NCBI RefSeq assembly: GCF_020085105.1
Contig: NC_058046.1
Coordinates: 21,063,675-21,127,674 of the forward strand
Reading direction: 5' to 3'
Length of the DNA: 64,000 nt
Origin: Siniperca chuatsi
Taxonomy: Eukaryota; Chordata; Actinopteri; Centrarchiformes; Sinipercidae
Shown here: positions 1-11,340 of the stretch, piece by piece
How positions within the stretch are numbered: position 1 is the first letter of the stretch
Layout: each line of letters begins with the position of its first letter
Position numbers and translations under genes: made by a program
The notes under the pieces: model-generated
The model's database searches: none
The model's input: the letters and a program-made list of their open reading frames with translations, nothing else
What the model was told of the DNA's origin: nothing

Positions 1-1973
1 GGAAGTATGCATTGGACATGCAGCAGAGCAACCTGGACCCCCTCAGCCCCATGACCGCCTCCAGCCTGCTGTCGTTCGCTGAGCTCTTCTCCTTCATGCT
101 GCAGGACAGGGCCAAGGGGCTCCTGGGGACATCGGTGTCATTTGAGGACTTGATGGGGATCCTTTCCAAGAGTGTGTTGGAGATTGATCGGGCAGTTAAA
201 CAAAATGGACCGATGCCTCCTGACCCTGCCCAGCTCAGCAAGGCCCTGTCAATCATCCTGCACCTCATTTGTCTTTTAGAGAAGGTGCCGTGTACTACAG
301 AGCAGGACCACTTCAAGAAGGAAACCATCTATAGGTGGGTTTCTGTGTAAATTACATGTATTGGAAATAATTTGTCTTCACTGAGGAAAAATCTATTAAA
401 AATTACCTCCAGTAATCTTCAAATGTAAAAGGAGGACATCCACTTGTGTTCACACAATACAAAATATGGTAGTTTTGAGCGAAATGCATGTGTTTTGTGA
501 CAGTGATTTTTTTATTTATTTATTTATTTTTTATTTATTTTTTCGTCCTCATATCTGCCAGAGCACTTTTACATCCCCCTTTTTCAGCAAATAAGTGTCA
601 GTGGAACTAAACAACGCATTCCACCTCTGCCACATGCCTTTTGTGAATTTGTGTCAATGCATCATGTACATTACATTTATTTAGTTGACATTTTTATCCA
701 CAGCGACTTACAGTAAGTGCATTCAACCATGTGGATACAACCCAAACATTGCAAGAATCATACAAGTACATCAGCGTCATCAAATATACTGAAGTGCTAC
801 ATTCAGAAACAATGACAGAGAAAGGACTTCTTGTTGAGTTTTTTTTTTTGTTTGGTTTTTTTTTTTCATGTGCCAAGGTGCCATCTGAACAGGTTTTCAG
901 TCTGTGATGGAAGATGTGTAGAGTTTCTGATGTGAATGGGGAGCCAGGACAGCAAACAGTTGTGATTTTGTTGATCGGTAGTTGGGCCCCCCTCGTAGTG
1001 AGGGAGTAGCAAGCCAGTTGGCAGTAGCAGAACGTAGTGGACAGGTTGGGGTACATAAAGATGACTGTCTCATAATCTGTCAATAGTTCAATCAAACCTC
1101 ATTTTTATTTGGGACATTGTTCTTTTAATTGCGTAGTGCTGTTACCATCATGTTACCATGTTGCTATTCCTTGACTGAAAAGTTGACATCTTTCCACAGA
1201 TTCCTCAAGCTCCAGCCGTGTGGTAAAAACGGCTACAGTCCACTACACCTGGCAGTCGACCGCAACACCACCTGCGTGGGCCGCTATCCCGTCTGCAAGT
1301 TCCCCTCCCTCACAGTCGCCTCCATCCTTCTAGAGTGTGGGGCTGATGTGAACTGCCGCGATGAAGATGACAACAGGTCTGTTTTGGTTTTTGAAATTTT
1401 TCTTCTAGTCTACTTTCAGCTCTTATACTTTTGCAATTTCACTATCATGGTTTTAATTTTTACCAATAATTCTGTTAATTAAAAAAAGAACATAGTCGAA
1501 AGGGTTAGAACAATATTTTATTTCTTCTGTCTGTAAACTGAGAAGGTAAATGAAACTACTTGGAAATTTTCCTAAAAAGCTCTTCAATTGCACCATCATG
1601 TGCCACCATGACAGCCACCAGCTAAACGAATATCATGAGCATATCAGTCTATGTTTTGTAGTGTTTTAAAGTTTTACAACGGCTCTATTATCTTTTCTAA
1701 CCCACCAGCCCCCTTCACATAGCTGCATCCAATGGTCACCCCGACATCATGAACCTGCTGATTTCATGCGGGACTCACTTTGACAGCACCAATGCCTTCC
1801 AACAAACAGCCTGCGACCTCCTGGACGAGAAGGAGCTGTCCAGGAATGTCATCCAGCCCATAAACCACACCACGCTGCAGTGCCTGGCCGCCAGGGCTAT
1901 CATCAAGCACAGCCTCGACTACCGGGGAAATATCCCCGAAAAACTAGAGGCCTTCGTCTTGCTCCACAGATAA
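1..1973 (+). CDS. fem1c: FEM1C, 3' part (fem-1 homolog C, CRL2 substrate receptor)
   Basis: Three coding exons are visible: 1-334 (its 5' end is outside the window), 1200-1376 and 1709-1973, with stop TAA at 1971-1973. All introns are GT/AG and the reading frame is maintained across them. The spliced product begins KYALDMQQSNLDPLSPMTAS, the strongly conserved TPR-side region of FEM1 proteins. It continues with C-terminal ankyrin repeats (SPLHLAVDRNTTCVGRYPVC, DDNSPLHIAASNGHPDIMNL) and ends KLEAFVLLHR. FEM1C is known as the substrate receptor of a cullin-2/elongin B/C ubiquitin ligase that binds C-terminal arginine degrons. FEM1C is preferred over FEM1A/B because of the close match through the last 250 residues and because CCDC112, PGGT1B and TRIM36 follow. 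The N-terminal ankyrin repeats and start codon lie upstream. The exon junctions after TIYR and DDN are unusual if, as I recall, mammals encode this region in one exon. Confidence 0.93.
655..1062. repeat. Interspersed teleost repeat in a FEM1C intron
   Basis: The intron between exons 1-334 and 1200-1376 holds a stretch that starts with the phrase TTTATCCACAGCGACTTACA and includes GGAGCCAGGACAGCAAACAG. I recognise both as parts of a very common non-coding fish repeat. A T-rich tract interrupts it at 838-868. It has no coding potential; the 133-codon minus-strand open frame across it is a by-product. Its class (SINE or other) is not decided by what I can see. Confidence 0.45.
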
Positions 1974-3710
1974 TGATCGTGAAGGATGGATGAAAAGAGG
2001 AGGTTGTGCGATTACATCAAGTGGACTGGACAGACTGAGGAGCATTATAGTTCAAAGCCTGACCCACAAGGTGTTTGAAGAGCTGAAAGACACTATTTTG
2101 TGAGTTAGGTTTGCCACTTCAAATTATTTGGACAGTATGAACATCTGTGTGAACAAAAATGTCCTCATTGAACCAGGATAAACTGAAAAAGATTAGAGTA
2201 AATGGAGGAATGAGTTATCATTTTCTTCTTTCATGGAGCCACAGCTCTGACCGGTCACAGCGCGATCTGTGGGGATGTGTTAGGAGTGGATTGCAACATG
2301 GACAAACACAGTTGTATCTCTGGATGAACTGAGCAAAGGGTTTACGTATTTTTGCTTTAGGAAAAAAATTGTTTTTTTTTTTCTTTTTTGCATATTCCAC
2401 TATGCTATTTATTAAATGAAACTTGAGAGATTTTTCTCCATGCTGGCTCCAACCCAGCCTCAACTTTGCCTGCTTCTCTCAAAGCAAGGACTGAGGCATT
2501 TCTACATATGCTGGGACTTCAGGTCATTTTTTTTGTTTGTCCCATCACTGTTGCCAACAGTCATGGACCCTTCCTCAGTCATCATTAGGTTACACCTTAT
2601 TTTTCTTTTTTTTCCTTTTTTTCTTTTTTACTTTTACAATACATTTAGTTAATGTCATGCAAATCTGGATGCTAGCCAAGTGGGGGGCATTCTAGACTCA
2701 TTTGTCGTTCCCACTTTAGTGTATAACAAAGCTTTACGAGAAGGGTTTAATGTCTGCGAACACCATAAGTGCTTTATTCTTCCTATGCACAGGCTAGGCT
2801 GTTGGAAAGAGAGACTGTTGTATTCTGTGCCGGCACTTGTCTGTGCAATATCTCATGAGTTTTTGTGTTTACCTCATTGCTGCCGTTTCCTTCAGTATCC
2901 CCTTTCTTCACTCAGAGAAGGGGGGGAGGGGGGTGTAAAACCATTGTAATGATTGTTGTAAGAAGAGTGAATGAATTTGAGTGATTGTGTATGTTTGAAA
3001 GAGTGTGAGTGCCACACAGTGTGTTTCTTTTTGAGCTTACAAAATTATTGAGGACAAGAGTGGCACTCATGATGCAAAATGCACATGACTGCCACTAGAA
3101 ACCACAGCGGCCAAACTAACTGTCAACAACCGCTGGAGTGTGCAGGCTTGTACACAGAAGTGACCTCTTAACGTTCATACTTTGCTGACCTTTTAAATGC
3201 AGTCGTTCTTGAATAATCATGATCAAAAAGTGAAATCTGAGTAGGTTACCAACATTGTCCCACTGTGCATGTGCAGCAGCAGCATATCAATCAACCAATC
3301 ACTGCAGAAAACCTTTCATGAGAACTCCTCGACTCCAAACTAGACTACAGCTAGGGTAGTTCTGCTCATTTTGTACAACTGTCGTCCAATTGTATGAGAA
3401 CTGAAGACACAAATGAGTGGGAGGACGCCTTGACGTACACAATAGTACAGCTTTGTGAATTATCTTGTTTGCACATTAGCTTTAGATGTGTGGGTTGAAA
3501 AAAGGGCTTTTCATAATTCGTAGGATTTCATATTGCAGTCTATTAAACCTGACAGTTCAAAACCAGACATAAAATGTATGAGGACTCCCAGGGCAACTTC
3601 ATTTGAATCTGCACTTTACTACAACGGAGTTTAAGATTTGAAAATGGCATTAATCAAGTTCATGTCTTAATAAGCAGTTTGACAATAAACCCATGTTGCA
3701 CTTGTCTCCT
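1974..3710 (+). other. fem1c: FEM1C 3' untranslated region with poly(A) signal
   Basis: No coding signal follows the FEM1C stop codon. The sequence is AT-rich with T-runs. The first good AATAAA hexamer in a plausible position is at 3684-3689, followed within about 20 bases by a GT-rich stretch, which suggests a 3' UTR of about 1.7 kb. The ATTAAA near 2411 is a possible earlier site. The end is inferred. Confidence 0.5.
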
Positions 3711-4659
3711 TGTCCAAATGTCTTTTATTTCCTTATTATCTCTATTTCAGCAAAGGTTTAGGTTTCTAAGGGATGATGTCTTTTAGCCATGTATGTGTCT
3801 ACATTTCAGTTTTAATTGGTGCCAGTTTCCAATGGTCTAATTGGGATGAAAGACATGAAACCACACGTATCCCTCCCATTAGGAAAATGGTATTTCAGAA
3901 GGAAAAAGGATGCTTTCAATTCTGACTGAAATTGATATAAAGGTACTTAAAAACTAGTTTTGTCACCAAGTGATCTGTGTGGACACAAAATATATTGCTT
4001 TGAAAGGTTCATGGGAATATAGAAATAGTTGCACATTACCAAAAAGCATGGCCAATCTAGTCGTTAGACAGTGTGGAGTAAATAGTCACAGTTTAAGGCA
4101 AAAAAAATAAATAAATGCAATTAATACCACGTTACCTTTCAGCCAGTTGGTTTTGCTGCTTCTCTAATTTTCCTGTGGATTTCATTGCATTACCAGACTG
4201 ATTGCATCCATGCTTCTGCTACTTTTACTGCAGTGTCACTGAGCGTTAGACCCATTCCACATACTTGAGCTGGGAGTGGGTGTACGGAGGACCTCTCTGG
4301 ACTGGAATGTGTCCAGAGCAATCTTTGACATTGCAGAAAGGGTTGCTGATGTTGTGCATCCAGTCGCTTCCAAAAACTGTCCCAAATAAAAACACACTGA
4401 TTTTTATGGCTTGTTTGTTCAAAACTCTGCAGAGAACTTGGACTGTTTTGCCTGGTTGAGAGATTGACCACAGACATTATTTACTCACCCAGTCAAAGGA
4501 TCTAACCAAATATTTTTGCCTTTGGCCAAGAATTGCAAAACCGTTCCCAGCTTTGTTGTTCAGCACAGACCTCACAATAACGGTTTCTATGTGGTACAGT
4601 AGCTGACACATATTCTTGTTAAATCTGAGAGTAAAGATAAAAGCGTTAAATGATCATTT
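3711..4659. other. Intergenic, nothing recognised
   Basis: Unique-looking AT-rich sequence between the FEM1C 3' end and the first Penelope-like copy. The small open frames near 4190-4477 overlap on both strands and resemble no family I know. Confidence 0.5.
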
Positions 4660-5083
4660 AAAAGAAAAAAGAAAACCCCTCTTTAATCAGAAATGGTGGT
4701 CTGTGATTCAACTTGCCAACCGTTTACCACAGTGTATTAACACCATGGTCAAGCCAATCATATGCTAATCAGTTACATAACAGTGATGAGGGAGATGCAG
4801 CCACAAAACAATAGGCCTGATTACTGGGCCATCATGGAAACAAAATAATGTCAGTTTCAGGTGAAACTAGGCAGGGTAAACAGCAGACACTCAGGAGGAC
4901 TCCTCCCTGAGGGGAGGGCCTAAGCAACACAGAGTAGCTTAAATTTCAGACCATTTTCACAATGGAGAATGACTTCCGGATGGGAGCCGGAACGTCTTGA
5001 TTCTGAAAACAGTGTCCAGATGACTACGACTGAAACCTTTTCTACGATGGAACACTCCTGGAAGAATGAGGGACTACACTGTC
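4660..5083 (+). mobile_element. Penelope-like (Neptune type) retroelement, 3' fragment
   Basis: The fragment starts with codons for KKENPSLIRNGG, the end of the GIY-YIG endonuclease domain of Neptune-like Penelope elements, then a stop and about 370 bp of 3' UTR. The UTR phrase GACTTCCGGATGGGAGCCG and everything following it to 5083 recur in the insertion at 14158-14810, forward and inverted. The reverse transcriptase part is absent, so this is a dead 5'-truncated copy. The shared sequence and the coded remnant are seen directly; the Neptune assignment rests on memory of the family. Confidence 0.65.
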
Positions 5084-5527
5084 AAGTAGTAGAGTACTGT
5101 CTTCATTACACATCTATTACATTATGTAAAAGTCACAATGGGAATACGTCTTGATCATCAACAAATTCAAATGCAAAGATGAATTAGGTTTTTTTCCCAC
5201 CCCTTCCTCCATCACAGTGAAGACCTGTTTCCTCCCCACATACAGCAGCAGCAGTCAGTCCCAGAATGTCACACCTATCCTGAATGTTCTCTGATGAGTC
5301 ATTGCCAGGCTCTCTAGCAGAGCGGAGAGTGGGAATTTCTTAATGAGTCACGATCACTGTAGGTACATGTTTGTGTGTACTGGGCAGCTGAGGTAGAACA
5401 GAGCTGGTTTGGGTAGATATTCTGTGTGTGTCATTGCAGAACAAGAGAATTGCAGAATTCTTTAGAGAAAAAAGTTTTTAATCAAAACATCTAAACAACA
5501 ACGATATTTTAGACTCCAATCTGGTTA
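5084..5527. other. Intergenic stretch with two AP-1-type motifs
   Basis: No gene or repeat is recognised. Two exact TGAGTCA heptamers lie 49 bp apart at 5295-5301 and 5344-5350. This is only weak support for a regulatory role. Confidence 0.3.
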
Positions 5528-5665
5528 TTGAGCGAACCAGATACAGCACTACTGAAAGTTGTAAATGACCTGAGAATTATTGTGGATGCAAACAATGTGG
5601 CTGTCCTTCTTTTTTTAGACCTCAGTGCAGCATTCGACACACAATCGACCAAAAATTTTAATTGG
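5528..5665 (+). mobile_element. L2-type LINE reverse transcriptase fragment
   Basis: The plus-strand translation contains ALLKVVNDLRIIVDANN and FLDLSAAFDT, the fingers/palm signature of L2/Maui-type LINE reverse transcriptases in fish. Only about 45 codons remain. The fragment abuts a different LINE in opposite orientation, so the junction marks two independent insertions. It cannot be functional. Confidence 0.6.
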
Positions 5666-5687
5666 CAGACTCGAGAAATGGGTCAGT

Positions 5688-6575
5688 CTAGATGGAAACC
5701 GGGGTCACTGGTGCCTTGGCCCTTCGTAGGTCTACAACCAGCTCCTTAGACTTTGTTGCATTGAGTTGCAGATGGTTGGTCACACCATGTGACAAAGTTA
5801 CCCACTATAGCTCTCATCACCACGGCTGATACATCCCACCACAGCAGAGTCATCAGAAAACTTCTGAAGGTGGCAGGACTCTGTGTGGTAGCTGAAGTTT
5901 GTGGTGTAGATGGTGAAGAGGAAGGGAGAGAGGACAGTCCCCTGAGGGGCCCCAGTGTTGCTGACCACGCTGCCTGACACAGTGCTGCAGACGCACATGC
6001 TGTGGTCTGCCAGTCAGGTAGTCAACAATCCAGGACACGAGGGGGGGCATCCACCTGCATCGCTGCCAGCTTCTCACCCAGCAGGGCTGGCCGGATGGTG
6101 ATGAAAGCACTGGACAAGTCAAAAAACATGATCCTCACCGTGCTTGCCGGCTCGTCCAGGTGGGTGTGGATGCGGTTCAGCAGGAAGATGATGGCATCCT
6201 CAACTCCCAGTCGGGGCTGGTAGGCGAACTGAAGGGGGTCCAGGAGGGGTCTGACCATGGGCCGCAGCTGTTCCAGCACCAGTCTCTCCAGGGTCTTCAT
6301 TATGTGGGAGGTCAGTGCCACCGGTCTGTAGTCCTTGGAGCCACTGGGACGCGGCGTCTTCGGCACAGGAACGAGGCAAGATGTCTTCCACAGAACAGGG
6401 ACCCTTTGAAGACTTAGGCTCAGGTTGAAGACATACTGAAGAACTCCACATAGCTGGGGGGCACAGGCTTTTAGCACCCCGGGGCAAACGCCATCGGGGC
6501 CTGCAGCCTTGTTTGAGTGGAGTTTCATCAGCTGTCCTCTCACCTGGTCAGCAGTCAGGCAGAGCAGTTTGGGCT
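5688..6575 (-). mobile_element. Rex1/CR1-type LINE, internal reverse transcriptase fragment
   Basis: The minus-strand translation gives a reverse transcriptase core in order: NKAAGPDGVCPGVLKAC near 6500, KDYRPVALTSHIMKTLERLV near 6330-6270, FDLSSAF near 6125, GAPQGTVLSPFLFTIYT near 5930, FSDD (the catalytic palm box) near 5857, then NHLQLNATKSKELVVDLRR ending near 5710. Frame changes between about 6100 and 5990, the swap of the usual N for I after SSAF, and the missing endonuclease and 3' end show a dead partial copy. The FSDD box and motif spacing fit the CR1/Rex1 group of non-LTR retrotransposons. The exact clade is inference; being a LINE is not in doubt. Confidence 0.8.
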
Positions 6576-7958
6576 ACATGTTTGTATAAAAGGTGACATC
6601 AGGGTAAATAAAGCTGAGTTGAGAACAACAGTCTATTTTGTGACCTATAAACAAGGATTTTGCAGCCTCTGGGGACTTTTAACAAGTGTCTACAACAAGC
6701 AGCCATTTGATACCATACTGTTACTTTTACATAACAGAAACAGGACTACAACTAATTTTGAGTTCACCAAGAGCTTAGCTAACCTGAAAAAAAAATGTTG
6801 GAAAGAGACAAAGAAAGAGACAAAGGGGAAAACAGGATGTTTTTGGATGTGTTTCTGAGTTCATGTGGTTTACTGGCAAGGCCACTCTGGAGTGTCATTG
6901 AACTGCTGCTTTGCTTTATCATCACCACGCCCATGATTACCTGCTAAAAATAGCACAGATATTATGAGGTGAAAGAGGACACATGGTTATTTATTTTTAC
7001 CTGGTGTGAGGAGTAATATATTACAGGGAACTATATCAGTTGGAAAATCAATCTGATGTCACCCGCATCTTTGTAACTCTTCTATCTTTCCAACCTGTTA
7101 TCTCAGTTATGTTAGACTCAGTTAACCTATATTTCCTTCAGCAGGAATGTTAACTTCTCTCATTGACGGTAATTGTGAAGTATATAATGTAGGTGTTTCT
7201 GGGTCTCAGTGCCTGGAACAAGTTGAGGCTTGTCACAGGACAGTGTAAGGCATGTGAGTGTTCATGTGGCACAGTCCCACTTATACTGGCACTGGAGGTT
7301 AACAGCCGTCAGCTCTGTGTCGAACTAGATGTTGACATAATGAGGGAGAGATTAAAAGGGGTACAGAGAGAGAAAAATCACTCATCAGCTTTGCAGGGAG
7401 GGGGTGTAATGAGTCAGAGGGTTGCCCATGAAGTCCCAGCCATGAAGTTGGCGAGAATCTACCTTGATGAGCTGTCTTTGAGCAATATACAGACTCCTTA
7501 TCAGCTTCAAAATGAGAGTAATTCTTTGTTATTGTGTTAAACGATGGACAGGATACATTATACAGAGTCAGGAAGTATGAACACATAGATAAATGCTTTA
7601 ATAAACCTCAAACGTTATGTTTTGGCTCTTTAACAACACCCAAAACCATACTTAAAGCATAGGTTTACAAGACTGTCTTAAAACAATACTGACATGTACT
7701 AAAACAGTTATTGGTCACTTTAACTTTTCATACTGGCTTTTAGGAGATCCCCTCTTAAAGTAATTTCAGTGTAAGTGACGGAGAGCAAAATCTATAGTCC
7801 TCATTCTGTGTAAAAATGCATTTTAAAGTTCAGCTGAAGATAAATATGAGATTTAACAGATTGAGTTAGTCTGATCAAGTGGATGTCTTCCAAAGTTACT
7901 GTTATTTTAGTACCAAATTCCCTCTTTTCATTACTATCCTTCTGTCGCAGCTGTCTCT
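6576..7958. other. Intergenic, nothing recognised
   Basis: AT-rich sequence with scattered open frames of about 60-115 codons on both strands. None shows a known domain, a splice pattern or consistent codon use. Confidence 0.45.
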
Positions 7959-7963
7959 GGAAG

Positions 7964-8222
7964 TGTCACGGACACGCCAGGCTCCACGATCACCCAATCA
8001 CAGTGCACTCCCTCACTAGAGTACTAACCACACACCTGCTCCCTATCACACACCTGCTCCCCATCAGCACCTCATCACCACCAGTATAAAGGCACCCTAC
8101 TTACCTCGTTCTCCCTACTGCTCCATCACCCCTCATCTACCTGCATTCTGGTACTTATTGCTGTGTTCAATAAATCTACATCTGTCTCCACCTTGGTGTC
8201 TCCTGCCCTTCTGTCCGTAACA
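7964..8222 (+). mobile_element. Solo LTR of a Ty3/gypsy element, with 5-bp target duplication
   Basis: The 259-bp unit begins TGTCACGGACACGCCAGGC and ends CCGTAACA. It is bounded by the direct repeat GGAAG at 7959-7963 and 8223-8227. TG...CA ends plus a 5-bp duplication are diagnostic of LTR retrotransposon integration. The internal region is missing, as after LTR-LTR recombination. TATAAA near 8093 and AATAAA near 8169 fit LTR promoter and poly(A) signals. Its first and last parts match the LTR at 9951-10417. Confidence 0.85.
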
Positions 8223-8227
8223 GGAAG

Positions 8228-9654
8228 CACAAAGAGGGAAATTTCGTAATAACAACACTGTAACTTTGGAAGATACAAACCCAATAGAAGACTGTGGATT
8301 TGTTCCCCATCGTACATATGGGTGTGTAAGTATTGATTTAAGAGACTTAAAAAAATGTGAGCCTACCCTTTAAGATGTGTTGTGTTATAACCTTAATACA
8401 TTATAACTTTTCCTAATTTAAATAAGAGTTGCTTATAAACATGATTTTGAACTGATGGACATGTTTCAGAAGTCCAAGCTGTAACACATGGTTAAATACA
8501 ACAGATTTTCATATACTCTATATCTGATTGGTGTTCAGAGTACTTTCAATGCAGCACTTCACCTCCCAAATTGGTGTATTTGGGTTCATTTAAGCAGAGT
8601 TTTATTCATAAGATGTCTGCTAGGGAGTTAGACCTCTCTGGGGACTAATTGACCCCAAACATGAGTAAAGTGACTGTGTAGGATAACATACAGTACATTC
8701 CTTGGTCTGTGAATGCCTTTTTGGCAAACAAAAGGAATATACTGTATATTTGTTTGTGCATAGATCACATAACATAGCTCGGTTTGTGGCATATTGCTAC
8801 ATATTGGGTTTTAATAAATTCAGAAAAAAGAAATTATATATTTAAAGGGGAAAAAATGGTTTTACACATACAGTAGTGGGGTCTGTGCACATCTTAAACC
8901 TGTCTCTCCAGACAAAATGAAAACAAATCTGACACAGTCCTCACTCACAAGGCTTCACATTATGGCTTATTTTCGTGGCCGTTTGGCAGTCCTCTCAGCT
9001 CAGCCTACTTCTGTCCTGTCTATATTTAGGGCTGAATAATGCCCTGTTGGAAAGCTGTCCCACATTTAGCGTGCTTCTTCGCCTCTGAATACCTGCAGGT
9101 GAACTCGCCTCAGTCACTAGACACCTTTCCCTTCCCCGTGCCTCTGTCTGTCTCCATGTGCCACTCAATCCATTTCAGTTCAGTGAGGTTTTACTGACAT
9201 GACAGACAAGTAGAATAGTACCAGAACACATTCCCAAGAGCAGTAAAAAGCAGAAAATTATGAATTAGAAATTAGGCCTATTGTCTCTTTTAATGTTTTA
9301 TTACTTACCCATCTCTACCTTTATCTGTCTGTCATTGTCTGTAGCTCACTGTCTGCCACCTCCTCACTCTTTCTCCCTTTTTTCTATATCCCTCTCTCTG
9401 TCCTTGGTCACCACGGCAGCAGGAGAGACATTTTTGCTTTTCTTTATGGATGAATTTATTGGATCACGACTCAAACAGTTAACTCCCACCTTAAATTTTA
9501 CAGTGAGCGAAAAGCCAAAAAATGAATTTTTCAATGTGCCCTTTTTATAAGGACATGATAAAGAAGAGAGCAAACTTTCTACAGGAAACATTCACCCAAC
9601 TTCCCATGTTTCTCTCCTCAAACCTCACCACCCTTCTGTTTCTGTTCCCATAGA
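8228..9654. other. Intergenic between two gypsy remnants
   Basis: No gene seen. There is AT-rich sequence to about 9000 and a pyrimidine-rich, CTCT-containing stretch around 9330-9410. Small open frames there are low-complexity artefacts. Confidence 0.4.
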
Positions 9655-9950
9655 GCCTGGTGCAGCATCTGAACCCCCCTTCCTCTCATCCTGGAGGACG
9701 GGGTGGCGTACCAGGTAAACAAGATCTTGGACTCCCGGTGCCGTGGTGGTCTACTGGAATACCTGGTGGACTGGGAGGGCTACAGTCCCGAGGAGCGCTC
9801 ATGGGTACCTAGGCACGACATCCTTGACCCCTCTCTGCTCTACGCCTTCCACGCTACCCACCCGGATCGACCTGCTCCCTGTGGAAGAGGACGACCACCA
9901 CGGCGTCGAGGTTCTCGGCCCCCTGGAGCTGGCCGTGGGAGGGAGGGTAC
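9655..9950 (+). pseudogene. Ty3/gypsy integrase C-terminus with chromodomain (remnant)
   Basis: The plus-strand frame from about 9703 reads [20 protein letters not shown] then [15 protein letters not shown], a classic chromodomain of chromovirus-type gypsy integrases (YLVDWEGY...SWVP). It is followed by a basic, proline- and arginine-rich tail. The frame runs directly into the LTR that starts at 9951, as expected for the end of pol. Gag, protease, reverse transcriptase and most of integrase are missing, and the sequence upstream of the chromodomain is out of frame. It is a broken relic, not a host gene. Confidence 0.8.
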
Positions 9951-10417
9951 TGTCACAGACACGCCAGGCTCCCCGGTCAGCCAGTCACAGCGCACTCCCT
10001 CACTAGAATACTAATCACACACACCTGCTACCCATTAGCACCTCATCATTACTGGAATAAAAGCACACCACTCACCTTAGTCAGTTGTCCAGTCTCGTCG
10101 ATACCTAAGGACCTTACATGTGGATTTCCACGACTTCACAAGTCTTCTCCATTCTACTCCAGCGTGTTTCCCCAGTCTCTGTGCATCATCGCCTGTGTGG
10201 GAGTTACCTACGTGCCTCGTGTATTCACTCGGTCACCTACCATCTACTCATTCATTATCTACAGACTTGTAATACAAAGGACAGTATTTGTACCCATTAC
10301 TCATCTTATTAAGTATCTATTCCCCAATCTATTACTTGCATTACTGTGCTAACTGCTGTAATCCAATAAACCACTATCTACTTCCATATCATGTCTCCTG
10401 CCTTTCTGTTCATAACA
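9951..10417 (+). mobile_element. 3' LTR of the truncated Ty3/gypsy element
   Basis: It starts TGTCACAGACACGCCAGGC directly after the integrase remnant and ends CATAACA. The first 110 bases and the last 30 (TCTCCTGCCTTTCTG) are closely related to the solo LTR at 7964-8222, but this copy is about 208 bp longer in the middle. It is therefore a different subfamily, or one of them has a deletion or insertion. AATAAA occurs near 10365. Confidence 0.75.
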
Positions 10418-10429
10418 CCTACATGGCCC

Positions 10430-10616
10430 TGTGTGAAATAGTGATAGCCCCTTAAACCTAATAACTGGTTGGGCCACCCTTAGCAGCAACAACTGCAATC
10501 AAGCATTTGCGATCACTTGCAATGAGTCTTTTACAGCGCTGTGAAAGAATTTTGGCCCACTCATCTTTGCAGAATTGTTTTAATTCAGCCACATTGGAGG
10601 GTTTTTAAGCATGAAC

Positions 10617-10647
<31 letters not shown>

Positions 10648-11330
10648 GGTCATGCCACAGCATCTCAATAGGATTCAGGTCAGGACTTTGACTAGGCCAC
10701 TCCAAAGTCTTCATTTTGTTCTTCTTCAGCCATTCAGAGGTGGACTTGCTGGTGTGTTTTGGATCATTGTTCTGCTGCAGAACCCAAGTTCGCTTCAGCT
10801 TGAGGTCACGAACAGATGGCTGGACATTCTCCTTCAGGAGTTTTTGGTAGACCGCAAAATTCATGGTTCCATTTATCACAGCAAGTCTTCCAGGTCCTGA
10901 AGCAGCAAAAAAGCCCCAGATCATCACACCACCACCATATTTTACTGTTGGTATGATGTTCTTTTTCTGAAATGCGGTGTTATTTTTACACCAGATGTAA
11001 TGGGGGACACACCTTCCAAAAGTTCAACTTTTGTCTCGTCAGTCCACAGAGTATTTTCCCAAAAGTCTTGGGGATCATCAAGATGTTTACTGGCAAAAAT
11101 GAGACGAGCCTTAATGTTGTTTTTGCTCAGCAGTGGTTTTCGTCTTGGAACTCTGCCATGCAGGCCATTTTTGCCCAGTCTCTTTCTTAGGAGACTGGTG
11201 GAGTCATGAACATTGACCTTAACTGAGGCAAGTAAGGCCTGCAGTTCTTTGGATGCTATGGGGAATTTAGGGCTAAAGTAGCACAAATTTGAAATTAGTC
11301 ACGCCATTTGTCAATGCAACAAATTAATTC
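10430..11330 (-). mobile_element. Tc1-type DNA transposon, damaged copy
   Basis: The minus strand encodes a Tc1 transposase from its N-terminal half to near its C-terminus. Recognisable blocks are NIKARLIFASKHLDDPQDFW and LWTDETKVELL near 11040 (first catalytic Asp), a broken stretch at 10940-11000, KYGGGVMIWGFFAASGPGRL near 10930, NNDPKHTS near 10760, and WPSQSPDLNPIE near 10690 (catalytic Glu). The position usually Asp in QQDNDPKH is Asn here (QQNNDPKH), so the second catalytic residue is lost. The N-terminal DNA-binding domain is incomplete, and a 25-base T run (10620-10645) expands a lysine run. The element lies right beside the gypsy LTR. Intact inverted ends were not found. Confidence 0.85.
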
Positions 11331-11340
11331 CCTTTGGATG

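Noticed and set aside
694..1095. 133-codon minus-strand open frame in a FEM1C intron
   Set aside because: It lies over a non-coding interspersed repeat and T-rich tract; no family resemblance.
9743..10006. Second open frame over the gypsy chromodomain
   Set aside because: It is out of frame with the recognisable chromodomain and runs into the LTR.
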